From: Tsukamurella asaccharolytica | Lineage (GTDB): Bacteria > Actinomycetota > Actinomycetes > Mycobacteriales > Mycobacteriaceae | Reading direction: 5' to 3' | Length of the DNA stretch: 64,000 bases | Assembly: GCF_007858435.1 (NCBI RefSeq) | Contig: NZ_VIGW01000001.1 | Span: 248,001-312,000, forward strand | Shown: positions 7,562 to 16,314 of the stretch, piece after piece | Layout of the letters: each line of letters opens with the position of its first letter | How positions within the stretch are numbered: position 1 is the first letter of the stretch | Made by a program: the position numbers and the translations under genes | Notes under the pieces: model-generated | What the model saw: the letters and a program-made list of their open reading frames with translations, nothing else | What the model was told of the DNA's origin: nothing | The model's database searches: none

Positions 7562-8743
7562 ATGCGGATCGACTATGCGCCGGAACAGCAAGAGCTGCGC
7601 GCGGAGTTGCGAGCGTACTTCGCCCAGCTGATGACTCCCGAGCGCCGCGAGGCGCTGCTCGGGCCGGGCGGCGAGTACGGCGACGGCGAGGTGTACAAGG
7701 AGATCACCCGCACCCTCGGCAAGGACGGCTGGCTCGCGATCGGCTGGCCCGAGGAGTTCGGCGGCCAGGCTCGGCCCATGCTCGATCAGCTGATCTTCAC
7801 CGACGAGGCCGCCGTCGCCGGCGTGCCCGTCCCCTTCCTCACAGTGAACACCGTGGGCCCCGCGATCATGGCCGGCGGTACCGAGGAGCAGAAGGCGGAG
7901 CTGCTGCCGGGCATCGCCGCCGGCGAGACCCACTTCTCCATCGGCTACTCCGAGCCCGAGGCCGGCACCGACCTGGCCGCGCTGCGGACGCGCGCTGTCC
8001 GTGACGGCGACGACTTCGTCATCAACGGCCAGAAGATGTGGACCTCGCTCATCGAGTACGCGGACTACGTCTGGCTCGCAGCGCGGACCGACCCCGAGGC
8101 ACAGCGACACCGCGGGATCTCGATCCTGGTCGTCCCCACCGATGCCGAGGGCTTCTCCTGGACGAAGGTGCACACCGTCGCGGGACCCGGAACGTCGGCG
8201 ACCTACTACCAGGACGTCCGCGTGCCCGCGGCCTCAGTCGTGGGCGAGCTGCATGGCGGCTGGAAGCTCATCACCAACCAGCTCAACCACGAACGGGTCG
8301 CTCTCACCTCCGCCGCGCCCTTGCTCGACTCGGAGCGGCAGGTCCGGCACTGGGCGCAGAACACCAAGCTGGCCGACGGCACGCGCGTGATCGACGCCGA
8401 GTGGGTGCAGACCCACCTCGCCCGCGTCTACTCCCACGCCCAGTACCTCAAACTGCGGAACTGGCAGATCGCGTGGGCCGCCGACCACAGTGAGCTCGGC
8501 CCCGCCGACGCCTCCGCCACCAAGGTCTTCGGCACCGAGTACGCCACCGAGGGCTACCGCCTGCTGATGGAGGTGCTGGGCAGCGCGGGCATCGTCCGGT
8601 CGTCGTCGCCGGGCACGCTTCTGCGGGGAAGGATCGAACGGTTGCATCGCAGCTCGCTGATCCTCACGTTCGGCGGCGGCACCAACGAGATCCAACGCGA
8701 CCTGATCGCCGGTGCGGGACTGCACCTGCCCGTGAGCCGCTGA
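7562..8743 (+). CDS. fadE26: Acyl-CoA dehydrogenase FadE26 (ChsE4)
   Basis: A 393-aa acyl-CoA dehydrogenase: SIGYSEPEAGTDLAALRTRAV, INGQKMWTSLIEYADYVWLAART, GGWKLITNQLNHERVAL and the C-terminal GGGTNEIQRDLIA. FadE26 pairs with FadE27 to form the alpha2beta2 ChsE4-ChsE5 enzyme that introduces the double bond in 3-oxocholest-4-en-26-oyl-CoA and related long side chains. The ATG at 7562 follows a perfect KstR operator by 10 nt and has no ribosome site, so the mRNA is probably leaderless. It is the first gene of the fadE26-fadE27-GMC-fadD17 operon; Mtb has the same order without the GMC gene. Confidence 0.9.
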   Translation: MRIDYAPEQQELRAELRAYFAQLMTPERREALLGPGGEYGDGEVYKEITRTLGKDGWLAIGWPEEFGGQARPMLDQLIFTDEAAVAGVPVPFLTVNTVGPAIMAGGTEEQKAELLPGIAAGETHFSIGYSEPEAGTDLAALRTRAVRDGDDFVINGQKMWTSLIEYADYVWLAARTDPEAQRHRGISILVVPTDAEGFSWTKVHTVAGPGTSATYYQDVRVPAASVVGELHGGWKLITNQLNHERVALTSAAPLLDSERQVRHWAQNTKLADGTRVIDAEWVQTHLARVYSHAQYLKLRNWQIAWAADHSELGPADASATKVFGTEYATEGYRLLMEVLGSAGIVRSSSPGTLLRGRIERLHRSSLILTFGGGTNEIQRDLIAGAGLHLPVSR

Positions 8744-8758
8744 GCGAAGGAGGCACCC

Positions 8759-9841
8759 ATGGACTTCACCGTTCCCGAGGCACAGACCGACCTCGCCACC
8801 CTCGCACGGCGCATCGCGGAGGACTGGTCCGCCAAGAATCCGAGTCCCGGTGACTCGGGCTTTTCGCGTGAGCTGTGGGCAGTACTCGCCCGCTCCGGCG
8901 TTCTCGACGCTGCGCTGCCCACGTCGGTCGGCGGCGGCGGACTCGGCATCACCGCGCATTCCGCGGTGCTCACCGAGCTCGGCCGCACGGTCGCCCCCGC
9001 GCCGTACCTGGACACGGTCCTGGTCGGCGCCGAGGCGATCGCCGAGTACGGCACCCCCGAGCAGATCGAGAAGTGGCTTGTCCCCGTTCTTCGGGGCGAG
9101 GACACCGTCGCAGTCGTCTTCGGCGACGAGCACACGGGCTTCACGGCCACGAGCTCCCACGACGGGTGGGCGCTCGACGGCGCCCAGACCGCGGTCTCGT
9201 CGGCCGCCTTCGCCGACACCCTGCTGATCGAGGCCGCCACGCCGGAGGGGCCCGCACTGTTCCTGTTGCCCAAGGACGCCGAGGGCATCAGCGTCACCCA
9301 GCAGCACGTGGTGAACGGCTCCGACGCCGCACTCGTGGAGGCAACAGACGTGCAGCTCCCGCGCGAATCCCGGCTCGCCGGCGAAGGCGCGCCCGCCCGC
9401 GCCCGCCGTCTCGCGACCATCGGCTGGTGCGCGCTGCAGGCCGGTATCACCGAGCGGGCCCTCGAACTGACCGCCGATTACGCCCGCACTCGCGAGCAGT
9501 TCGGCAAGCCGATCGGCAGCTTCCAGGCCGTGCGGCAACGCCTGGCGGACGCCTACATCGACGTCGAGGCCGTGCGCCTCACCGCACTCGAAGCCGCGTG
9601 GCGCGAGTCCGAAGGACTCGACGCGACCGCCGAGATCGCCACCGCCAAGTTCTGGGCGGCCGAGGCCGGGCATCGGGTGGCGCACACCACTGTCCACGTG
9701 CACGGCGGCGTCGGTATCGACACCGATCACCCCACCCATCGCTACTTCGTGGCGGCCAAGCGCGCGGAATTCGCGCTCGGCGGCGCGACGGCCCACCTCC
9801 GCGCCCTCGGCGCAACCCTCGCCGGAAGGAATCCCGCATGA
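8759..9841 (+). CDS. fadE27: Acyl-CoA dehydrogenase FadE27 (ChsE5)
   Basis: A 360-aa acyl-CoA dehydrogenase of the shorter, beta-subunit type: MDFTVPEAQTDLATLARRI start, VGGGGLGITAHSAVLTELGR, YARTREQFGKPIGSFQAVRQRLAD and HVHGGVGIDTDHPTHRYF. It lacks the GGTxEIQRxxIA ending of FadE26, as expected for the partner in a heterotetrameric ChsE enzyme. It starts behind GAAGGAGG with good spacing, 15 nt after fadE26. Its stop overlaps the next start (ATGA at 9838), so the GMC oxidoreductase is translationally coupled to it. Confidence 0.9.
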   Translation: MDFTVPEAQTDLATLARRIAEDWSAKNPSPGDSGFSRELWAVLARSGVLDAALPTSVGGGGLGITAHSAVLTELGRTVAPAPYLDTVLVGAEAIAEYGTPEQIEKWLVPVLRGEDTVAVVFGDEHTGFTATSSHDGWALDGAQTAVSSAAFADTLLIEAATPEGPALFLLPKDAEGISVTQQHVVNGSDAALVEATDVQLPRESRLAGEGAPARARRLATIGWCALQAGITERALELTADYARTREQFGKPIGSFQAVRQRLADAYIDVEAVRLTALEAAWRESEGLDATAEIATAKFWAAEAGHRVAHTTVHVHGGVGIDTDHPTHRYFVAAKRAEFALGGATAHLRALGATLAGRNPA

Positions 9842-11481
9842 TCCGCAAGCTGTACCAGACCGCGACAACCCCCCTGTCGCCGAACGAGTCCGTCGACTAC
9901 ATCGTGATCGGCTCGGGCAGTGCGGGTTCCGTGGTGGCGGGTCGACTCGCCGATACCGGGGCATCGGTCGCGCTGCTCGAGGCAGGCAAGGCCGACAACA
10001 CCCGCATGACGCAGGTGCCCGGCATGATCACGATGGTGCACACGGTGCCCCAGATGAAGTCGCGGGTCGCGTGGAAGCAGACGTCGGTCCCGCAGAAGTT
10101 CGCCAACGACCGCCGGATTCCCATGACGCGCGGCAAGATCCTCGGTGGCTCCAGCTCCATCAACGGCATGCTCTTCGTCCGAGGCAACCGCGCCAACTAC
10201 GACTCGTGGGCCGCCGAGGGCGCCACCGGCTGGGACTACGAGGGCGTGCTGCCCGCGTTCAAACGGCTCGAGAACTGGGAGGGCGGGGCGAACGACCTGC
10301 GCGGCACCGGCGGCCCCATCGAGGTGACCCGCCAGCGCGATCTCACGGAGGCCACGAAGTCCTACATGGACGCCCTGTCCGGCACTCTGAACACGCCGAT
10401 CATCGAGGACTACAACGGCCCGTCGCAGGAGGGCGTCAGCATCTTTCAGCAGAGCGCCGCGGGCGGCACTCGCTTCAGCTCCGCGCAAGGCTACCTGCGG
10501 GAGGCCCGACCCAATCTGCGTGTACACGTGAACGCGCATGTCAAGCGCGTCGTCATCGAGAACGGCCGCGCCACGGGTGTCGAGGTGCTCGACGGGAACT
10601 CCGTCACCACGATCCGCGCCAAACAGGAGGTCATCGTCTCCGCCGGCGTCATAGGCACCCCGCAGATCCTCATGCTCTCGGGGGTCGGTCCTGCGGCCCA
10701 TTTGCGGGAGAAGGGGATCCACGTCACCGCGGATCTGCCCGTCGGCCAGAACCTGCACGATCATCTTTTCGTCCCGATGACCTTCCTCATGAAGGACGCG
10801 GTCAACAAGGGCACCCCGGCGTACTTCGCGAAGGGCCTGGCGGCCGAGGTCCGCAGGCCCGGCACGACGTGGATGGCGCGCACCGTCTTCGACGCGGCCG
10901 CGTTCGTCCGCACGTCCTACGCCAAGGACATCCCGGACTTGCAAATCCACTGTCTCCCGTGGAACTACCCCGTACCCAACCAGGACGCCGACAAGCTGCA
11001 CATGGTCGATCCGCGCCCCGGCCTGACGATCCTGCCCACGCTGATCTACCCCCAGAGTCGCGGCGAATTGCGCCTGAACTCCGCGAACCCGCTGGACCAA
11101 CCGTCGATCGATCCCGGCTACCTCAGCGAACCGCAGGACACCGAGGTCCTCATGGAGGGCATCGGCATGATCCGCGAGGTCATGCAGCACCCGGCGGTGC
11201 GCGGCAAGGTCAGCGAGGAGTTCACGCCGGGCGCCGCCTACCTGGACGAGACGGCTCTGCGCCGCGAGCTCCCGAATCGCGTGCACTCGGTGTACCACCC
11301 CGTGGGCACGTGCCGGATGGGCACCGACGAGCGGGCCGTCGTCGACCCGGAGCTCAAGGTCGTCGGCGTCGAGGGCCTGCGCGTGGCGGACGCCTCGATC
11401 ATGCCGTCGATCACGGGCGGCAACACGAACGCGCCGGCGTACATGATCGGCGAGATGTGCGCGCGGTTCCTCGGCGCGTGA
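9838..11481 (+). CDS. GMC-family FAD alcohol oxidase/dehydrogenase
   Basis: A 547-aa GMC oxidoreductase. Visible are VIGSGSAGSVVAGRLADTG (Rossmann FAD motif near residue 22), TRGKILGGSSSINGMLFVRG (GMC signature 1), VSAGVIGTPQILMLSGVGP (GMC signature 2), the catalytic region HPVGTCRMG, and GGNTNAPAYMIGE near the C-terminus. Relatives are choline/alcohol dehydrogenases rather than secreted cholesterol oxidases; no signal peptide is seen. It sits between fadE27 and fadD17, overlapping fadE27 by 4 bp and 1 nt from fadD17, under the KstR site before fadE26. It likely oxidises an alcohol on the sterol side chain or nucleus, but the substrate is not shown by the sequence. Confidence 0.85.
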   Translation: MIRKLYQTATTPLSPNESVDYIVIGSGSAGSVVAGRLADTGASVALLEAGKADNTRMTQVPGMITMVHTVPQMKSRVAWKQTSVPQKFANDRRIPMTRGKILGGSSSINGMLFVRGNRANYDSWAAEGATGWDYEGVLPAFKRLENWEGGANDLRGTGGPIEVTRQRDLTEATKSYMDALSGTLNTPIIEDYNGPSQEGVSIFQQSAAGGTRFSSAQGYLREARPNLRVHVNAHVKRVVIENGRATGVEVLDGNSVTTIRAKQEVIVSAGVIGTPQILMLSGVGPAAHLREKGIHVTADLPVGQNLHDHLFVPMTFLMKDAVNKGTPAYFAKGLAAEVRRPGTTWMARTVFDAAAFVRTSYAKDIPDLQIHCLPWNYPVPNQDADKLHMVDPRPGLTILPTLIYPQSRGELRLNSANPLDQPSIDPGYLSEPQDTEVLMEGIGMIREVMQHPAVRGKVSEEFTPGAAYLDETALRRELPNRVHSVYHPVGTCRMGTDERAVVDPELKVVGVEGLRVADASIMPSITGGNTNAPAYMIGEMCARFLGA

Positions 11482-11482
11482 G

Positions 11483-13084
11483 ATGAGCGGCGCACGCTCG
11501 CAGCCGCTTCCGACGGTCGCCGAGCTGCTCCTCGCCCGCGCCGACGACCCCGGCGCGGGCCTGCGGGCCGGCGACCGCACGTGGAGCTGGGCGGAGCACG
11601 TCGCGGCGTCGGCGGTCCGGGCTTCCGTCCTGCGGGAGCTGCTGCCCGACGACGCCGGAGCCGGCGTCGGTGTCGATGTCGGAGCGAGGGCCGCTCCCCG
11701 GCACGTCGGAGTGCTCGCGGACAACGTCCCCGAGTACTCGCTACTTCTCGGCGCGGCCGCGCTGTCGGGCGCGGTCGTCGTGGGGCTCAACCCCACCCGC
11801 CGCGGTCCGGCGCTCGCGCGGGACGTCGCTCTCGCCGACTGCGGCGTCGTCCTCACGCAGGGCCGGCACGCCGCGCTCCTCGACGGCCTCGACGTGGGCG
11901 TCCCGGTCATCGACCTCGACGGCCCGCGGTGGTCCGCGCTCCTCGAGGCGCACGCAGGCGCCCCGCCGCCGATCGCCGATGTGGCCACCGATAGCCTGCT
12001 CGCGCTCGTCTTCACCTCCGGCACCAGCGGCGAGCCGAAGGCCGTGCAGGCCACCCACGGGAAGTTCGCCGGTGCGGGAACCATGCTGGCGCAGCGCTTC
12101 GGGCTCAACGGCGCCGACACCGCCTACATCGCGATGCCGCTGTTCCACTCCAACGCGCTCCTCGCCGGCTGGTCGGTGGCGGTGGCCGCCGGCGCGACCA
12201 TCGCACTCGCCGAGCGGTTCTCGGCCTCGAAGTTCCTCACCGACGTGCGGCGGTACGGCGCGACCTACGCCAACTACGTCGGCACGCCCCTGTCGTACAT
12301 CCTCGCCACCGAGGAGCGGGCCGACGACGCGGACAATCCGCTGCGGGTCCTGTACGGCAACGAGGGCCGCGCCGACGACATCGCAGCGTTCGCCCGGCGC
12401 TTCGGCTGCCACGTTCAAGACGGCTACGGATCGTCGGAGAACGGCGTCGCGATCGCCCGCACGCCGGACACTCCGCCCGATGCACTCGGCCCCCTGCCCG
12501 ACGGAGTCGCCGTGTGGCGGCCCGGCACCACGATCGAGTGCCCGCGCGCCGAGACCGCCCCGGACGGCACGCTGCTCAACGCCGACGAAGCCGTCGGCGA
12601 GCTCGTGAACACCGCCGGAACCGGCGGGTTCTCCGGCTACTACAACGATCCCGGCGCGGACGCGGCGCGCGCGGAGGGCGGCGTCTACCGCACGGGCGAC
12701 CTGGCCTACGTCGACCGGGCCGGATTCGTCCACTTCGCCGGGCGCACCGGCGACTGGATGCGGGTGGGTGGGGAGAACCTGGGCGTCGCGCCGATCGAGC
12801 GCGCGCTGCTGCGCCACCCCGCAGTCGCGGAGGCCGCGGTCTACGGACTACCGGACCGCGTCGGAGACCAGGTGGCGGCGGCGCTCGTCCCCGCACCCGG
12901 CGCAGAACTCGACCCGGCGGACATCGCCGCGTTCCTCCGCGCGCAGCCGGACCTCGGCCCGCGGCAGTACCCTCGCCGCTGGCGGGTCGTGGACGAGCTG
13001 CCGCGAACCCCGTCGTTCAAGGTGCTCCGGCGCGCCCTGGTCGCCGATGGGATCGACGCCACCGCGCCGCTACCCGGGGAGTAG
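11483..13084 (+). CDS. fadD17: Acyl-CoA ligase FadD17
   Basis: A 533-aa member of the ANL adenylate-forming family: FTSGTSGEPKAVQATHGK (AMP-binding P-loop), YGSSENGVA, YRTGDLAYVDRAGFVHFAGRTGDWMRVGGEN and the C-terminal lysine region PRTPSFKVLRRAL. It activates steroid side-chain carboxylates as CoA thioesters; Mtb FadD17 prefers C24 steroid acids. Position after fadE26-fadE27 matches Rv3506. The start ATG is 1 nt after the GMC stop. The 3' end overlaps the convergent ligB 3' end by 15 bp. Confidence 0.87.
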   Translation: MSGARSQPLPTVAELLLARADDPGAGLRAGDRTWSWAEHVAASAVRASVLRELLPDDAGAGVGVDVGARAAPRHVGVLADNVPEYSLLLGAAALSGAVVVGLNPTRRGPALARDVALADCGVVLTQGRHAALLDGLDVGVPVIDLDGPRWSALLEAHAGAPPPIADVATDSLLALVFTSGTSGEPKAVQATHGKFAGAGTMLAQRFGLNGADTAYIAMPLFHSNALLAGWSVAVAAGATIALAERFSASKFLTDVRRYGATYANYVGTPLSYILATEERADDADNPLRVLYGNEGRADDIAAFARRFGCHVQDGYGSSENGVAIARTPDTPPDALGPLPDGVAVWRPGTTIECPRAETAPDGTLLNADEAVGELVNTAGTGGFSGYYNDPGADAARAEGGVYRTGDLAYVDRAGFVHFAGRTGDWMRVGGENLGVAPIERALLRHPAVAEAAVYGLPDRVGDQVAAALVPAPGAELDPADIAAFLRAQPDLGPRQYPRRWRVVDELPRTPSFKVLRRALVADGIDATAPLPGE

Positions 13085-14587
13085 CGCCCGCACCGCGTCG
13101 ATCGTGTCCGCCTCCGCGGCGGTCTTGTCCGGGCGGTAGCGCAACACGCGGGCGAACCGCAGAGCGACGCCGCCGGGGTAGCGGCGCGAGACCTGCGCCC
13201 CGTCGAGCTCGATCTCGACCACGATCTCGGGCCGCAGGTACACGGTGTGCTCGTCCCGGTGCGCCTCGTGCCGAGGGAACTCCTCCGTCTGCCAGCGCAG
13301 GAGCGCGTCCGTGAGCCCCTTGAAGGTCTTACCCACCATCACCGGGTCACCGCCGCCCGGATCGCGGGCGCCGAGGTGCAGGTTCGACAACATGCCGGTG
13401 CGGCGTCCGTAGCCCCACTCGGCGCCCAGCACCACCAGGTCCAGCGTGTGGGTCTGCTTGACCTTCTGCCACGCGCGGCCCCGGCGGCCCGCCGCGTACG
13501 GCGAAGCCAGCGCCTTGACCATGACGCCCTCGTGCCCGGCGGCGAGGGCTGCGGCGTAGTGGGCCGCGGCCTCGTCCGGGGTGGGGCGGACGAGCGCGGG
13601 GATGCGCAGCGCACCCGCCACCGCCTGGAGCGCGTCGAGCCGCACCGACAGCGGCTCGTCGAGCAGGTCGCGGCCGTCGAGGTGCAGGCAGTCGAAGAAG
13701 TAGGGCCGCAGCACCGTCTCCCCGGACTCGGTCGACCCGAATCGGCTCATCGTCTCCTGGAAGGGCCGTGGCCGGCCGGCGTCGGTGAGGGCGAGCGACT
13801 CCCCGTCGAGCACGACGGACCGACACGGCAGTTCTCGTGCCAGCGCGACGATCTCGGGCACCGCGGCGGTGATGTCGCGGAGCGTGCGGGTGTAGATGCG
13901 CACCTCGTCGCCGAGCCGGTGGACCTGGATCCGGGCGCCGTCGAGCTTGAATTCGACGCTCACGTCCGGACCCAGGTCGGCCAGCGCGGAATCGACGTCG
14001 TCCGCCGGCGAGGCGAGCATCGGCGAGACGCCGCGCAGCACTTCCAGTCCGAAGCCCGCGAGCTCGTCGGCACCGCCGCGCAGTGCGGCCGCGGCAGTGT
14101 CGGACAGGGAGCCGGACAGCATCGCGGCGCGGCGCACCGTCTCGAGCGGCACCTCGGCGGCGCGGGCCACCGCATCGGTCACGACGCCCGCGAGGGCCCC
14201 TTGGCGCAGCTCACCGGTGATGAGCCCGACGAGGAACCGCTGCTCCGCCGCGGTCGCGCGCCCGAACAGCCCGGTGAGGACGGCTTCCCGTCGGGCGAGA
14301 GAGCCCGCGCCCGAGGTCACCGCCAGCTCGTCGAGCGCCGCGGTGACCTCCTCCACCGTCAGGACCGGTTCCACGGCGGGCGCGAGGGCGTCGACGGCGC
14401 GCGCGACGGTGCGCCACCCGGCGCCGAGCCGACCCTGCAACAGTTCGCCGGACAGCCAGGCGACCACGGGGCGCACGTCCCCGGGCCCGGCGGCACGGAT
14501 CACGGCGGCCAGCGCAGCGATCTTCGCGGTGCGCGAGCGCGTGCTCGCGACCTCGGCGGACACGGCGACGACCTCGGAGAACAGCAC
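13070..14587 (-). CDS. ligB: ATP-dependent DNA ligase LigB
   Basis: A 505-aa ATP-dependent DNA ligase. The N-terminal helical DNA-binding domain (about 1-170) is followed by the nucleotidyltransferase motif EFKLDGARIQVH (active-site Lys in KLDG), VLDGESLAL (motif III), GHEGVMVKAL (motif IV), AWQKVKQTHTLDLVV (motif V) and an OB-fold tail. Length and motifs match mycobacterial LigB (507 aa). The GTG at 14587 is chosen because LigB proteins begin with a hydrophobic Leu-Phe/Leu-His run exactly there; the frame is open upstream into gabD2. No steroid role is suggested. It is convergent with fadD17 (15-bp overlap). Confidence 0.88.
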   Translation of the reverse strand: MLFSEVVAVSAEVASTRSRTAKIAALAAVIRAAGPGDVRPVVAWLSGELLQGRLGAGWRTVARAVDALAPAVEPVLTVEEVTAALDELAVTSGAGSLARREAVLTGLFGRATAAEQRFLVGLITGELRQGALAGVVTDAVARAAEVPLETVRRAAMLSGSLSDTAAAALRGGADELAGFGLEVLRGVSPMLASPADDVDSALADLGPDVSVEFKLDGARIQVHRLGDEVRIYTRTLRDITAAVPEIVALARELPCRSVVLDGESLALTDAGRPRPFQETMSRFGSTESGETVLRPYFFDCLHLDGRDLLDEPLSVRLDALQAVAGALRIPALVRPTPDEAAAHYAAALAAGHEGVMVKALASPYAAGRRGRAWQKVKQTHTLDLVVLGAEWGYGRRTGMLSNLHLGARDPGGGDPVMVGKTFKGLTDALLRWQTEEFPRHEAHRDEHTVYLRPEIVVEIELDGAQVSRRYPGGVALRFARVLRYRPDKTAAEADTIDAVRALLPG

Positions 14588-14688
14588 CTCGTCATTGTGG
14601 CGCACACCCCCGACAGCTGCGGAGTGGCATGCTCTGGGCGGGAAGCCCGACGGCGCCGACACGGCGACGCGCCGTCGCGGCGGACGAG

Positions 14689-16269
14689 TCAGCGAATACG
14701 CAGCTTGCGCATCCAGCGCAGCACCTGCTTGGTCTGCTGGGCGTACTGCTCGTAGCTCTGCCCCGGACGGGGGTTGTACACCTGCTGTTTCAGCGTCGCG
14801 AGGTTGGTGGTGTCGGTGTACTTGAGCAGGCCCGCGTCGCCGTGCCGCACGCCCACGCCCGACGCCTTCCACCCGCCCGACGGGGTGTCCTTGCTCGCGA
14901 AGGAGGCCGCGAAACCGTCGTTGACGTTGACGTTGCCCGCCTCCAGCTGCGCGCCGATCCGCGCCGCACGGCGCAGGTCCTTGCCCCACACGCTGGCGTT
15001 GAGGCCGTAGCGCGTGTCGTTGGCGAGGCGGATCGCCTCCTCATCGCTGGAGTAGCGGAACAGGGCGACCACGGGGCCGAAGGTCTCGGCAGAGGCGAGA
15101 TGCATGTCCGGGGTGACGCCGGTGAGGATCGTCGGCGCGTAGAAGGCGGGACCGATGTCGGTGCGCTCGCGCCCCCCGCACAGCACGGTGGCGCCCTTGG
15201 CCCGGGCGTCCTCGACGTGCGCCGAGACGCGCCGCAGCTGGTCGGGCGAGACGAGTGAGCCCATGTCCGGCTCGAAGTCGTAGGTCGCGCCCAGTGTGAG
15301 GGCGCCCGCGGCGGCGACAAACCGCCGGGAGAACTCGTCGTAGATCCTCTCGTGCACATACAGCCGCTCGATGTGCATGCACGCCTGGCCCGCGTTGGCG
15401 AATACCGCGAAGATCGCCGACGGGATCGCTTCGTCGAGATCCACGTCGTCGAGCACGATCATCGGGTTCTTGCCGCCGAGCTCGAGACTACAGCCGATGA
15501 GGTTCCGCCCGGCCCGCTCGCCGACCGTGACGCCCGTGGCACTGGAGCCGGTGAACATGACGAAGTCCGACTCGTCGATGAGGGCGGGGCCGACGTCCGG
15601 CCCCTGCCCGCAGACCACCTGGAACAGACCTTCGGGCGCGCCGGCGCGGCGCAGCAGCTCGACGCCGTAGAGCGCGGCGAGCGCGGTCTTGTTATCGGGC
15701 TTGAGGACCACGCCGTTGCCGGCGATGAGCGCGGGGATCGCGTCCGACAGCGCCATCGCGAAGGGGAAGTTCCACGGCGCGATGACGCCGATGACGCCCT
15801 TGGGCCGGTGCAGCTCCACGGAGTTGCTCACCACGGGGACCGGGCCGCCGCGGCGGCGCGAGCGGAGCAACCTCGGCGCGGACTTGAGATAGTGGCTGAT
15901 GACCATCGGGACGTCGCAGGACTCCTCGAAGGCCATTCGCCGATTCTTACCGGTGCCGCTCTGGATGAGGTCGACGAGCAGCTCATTGTTCTCGAGGATC
16001 AGCTCGTGCAGCCGCCGGAACACCGCCAGTCGCTCCTCGAGGGGACGCTGCGCCCACTCCCGCTGCGCCTCGCGCGCGGCGCCGAAAGCCGCGACCACGT
16101 CGCTCGGGGCGGACTGCGGGAGCGCGCCGATGGAGGCCCCCGTGAAGACCTCACTCATGGTGAACGGGTCACGACTGCCGTCGGCCACCACGAGCCCGGT
16201 GAGACGCCTTATGAGCTCGTCCGTGACGCGCGCGGGCAGGGTGTGCTGAATCTGCGTGGGCGAAGCCAT
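14689..16269 (-). CDS. gabD2: NADP-dependent succinic semialdehyde dehydrogenase GabD2-like
   Basis: A 526-aa aldehyde dehydrogenase: APWNFPFAMALSDAIPALIAGN, VMFTGSSATGVTVG (NAD(P)-binding), LELGGKNPMIVLDD (catalytic Glu) and NAGQACMHIERLYVHE (catalytic Cys). The N-terminal extension and the AGQACMH variant of the Cys motif fit the GabD2 (Rv1731) group, which oxidises succinic semialdehyde to succinate. It is divergent from the LLM oxidoreductase gene with a KstR operator in between (16291), but that operator is positioned for the LLM gene. It reads as a housekeeping gene inside the steroid locus. Confidence 0.8.
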   Translation of the reverse strand: MASPTQIQHTLPARVTDELIRRLTGLVVADGSRDPFTMSEVFTGASIGALPQSAPSDVVAAFGAAREAQREWAQRPLEERLAVFRRLHELILENNELLVDLIQSGTGKNRRMAFEESCDVPMVISHYLKSAPRLLRSRRRGGPVPVVSNSVELHRPKGVIGVIAPWNFPFAMALSDAIPALIAGNGVVLKPDNKTALAALYGVELLRRAGAPEGLFQVVCGQGPDVGPALIDESDFVMFTGSSATGVTVGERAGRNLIGCSLELGGKNPMIVLDDVDLDEAIPSAIFAVFANAGQACMHIERLYVHERIYDEFSRRFVAAAGALTLGATYDFEPDMGSLVSPDQLRRVSAHVEDARAKGATVLCGGRERTDIGPAFYAPTILTGVTPDMHLASAETFGPVVALFRYSSDEEAIRLANDTRYGLNASVWGKDLRRAARIGAQLEAGNVNVNDGFAASFASKDTPSGGWKASGVGVRHGDAGLLKYTDTTNLATLKQQVYNPRPGQSYEQYAQQTKQVLRWMRKLRIR

Positions 16270-16290
16270 ACCGAACTGTAACCCAGATCA

Positions 16291-16304
16291 TAGAACTTGT
16301 TCTA
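16291..16304. promoter_or_regulatory. KstR operator before the Rv3520c-like gene (perfect palindrome)
   Basis: TAGAACTTGTTCTA, identical to the fadE26 site. It ends 10 nt before the ATG at 16315, and its TA begins a TAGATT -10-like box (16303-16308), six bases from the ATG. Confidence 0.93.
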
Positions 16305-16314
16305 GATTTGGCGA

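Noticed and set aside
8875-9837. Open frame extending upstream of the GMC oxidoreductase
   Set aside because: Arg-rich shadow of fadE27; the GMC family N-terminus starts at 9838.
9742-12120. Long minus-strand open frame of 792 codons opposite the GMC and fadD17 genes
   Set aside because: High-GC antisense shadow without recognisable motifs; the plus strand holds well-defined enzymes.
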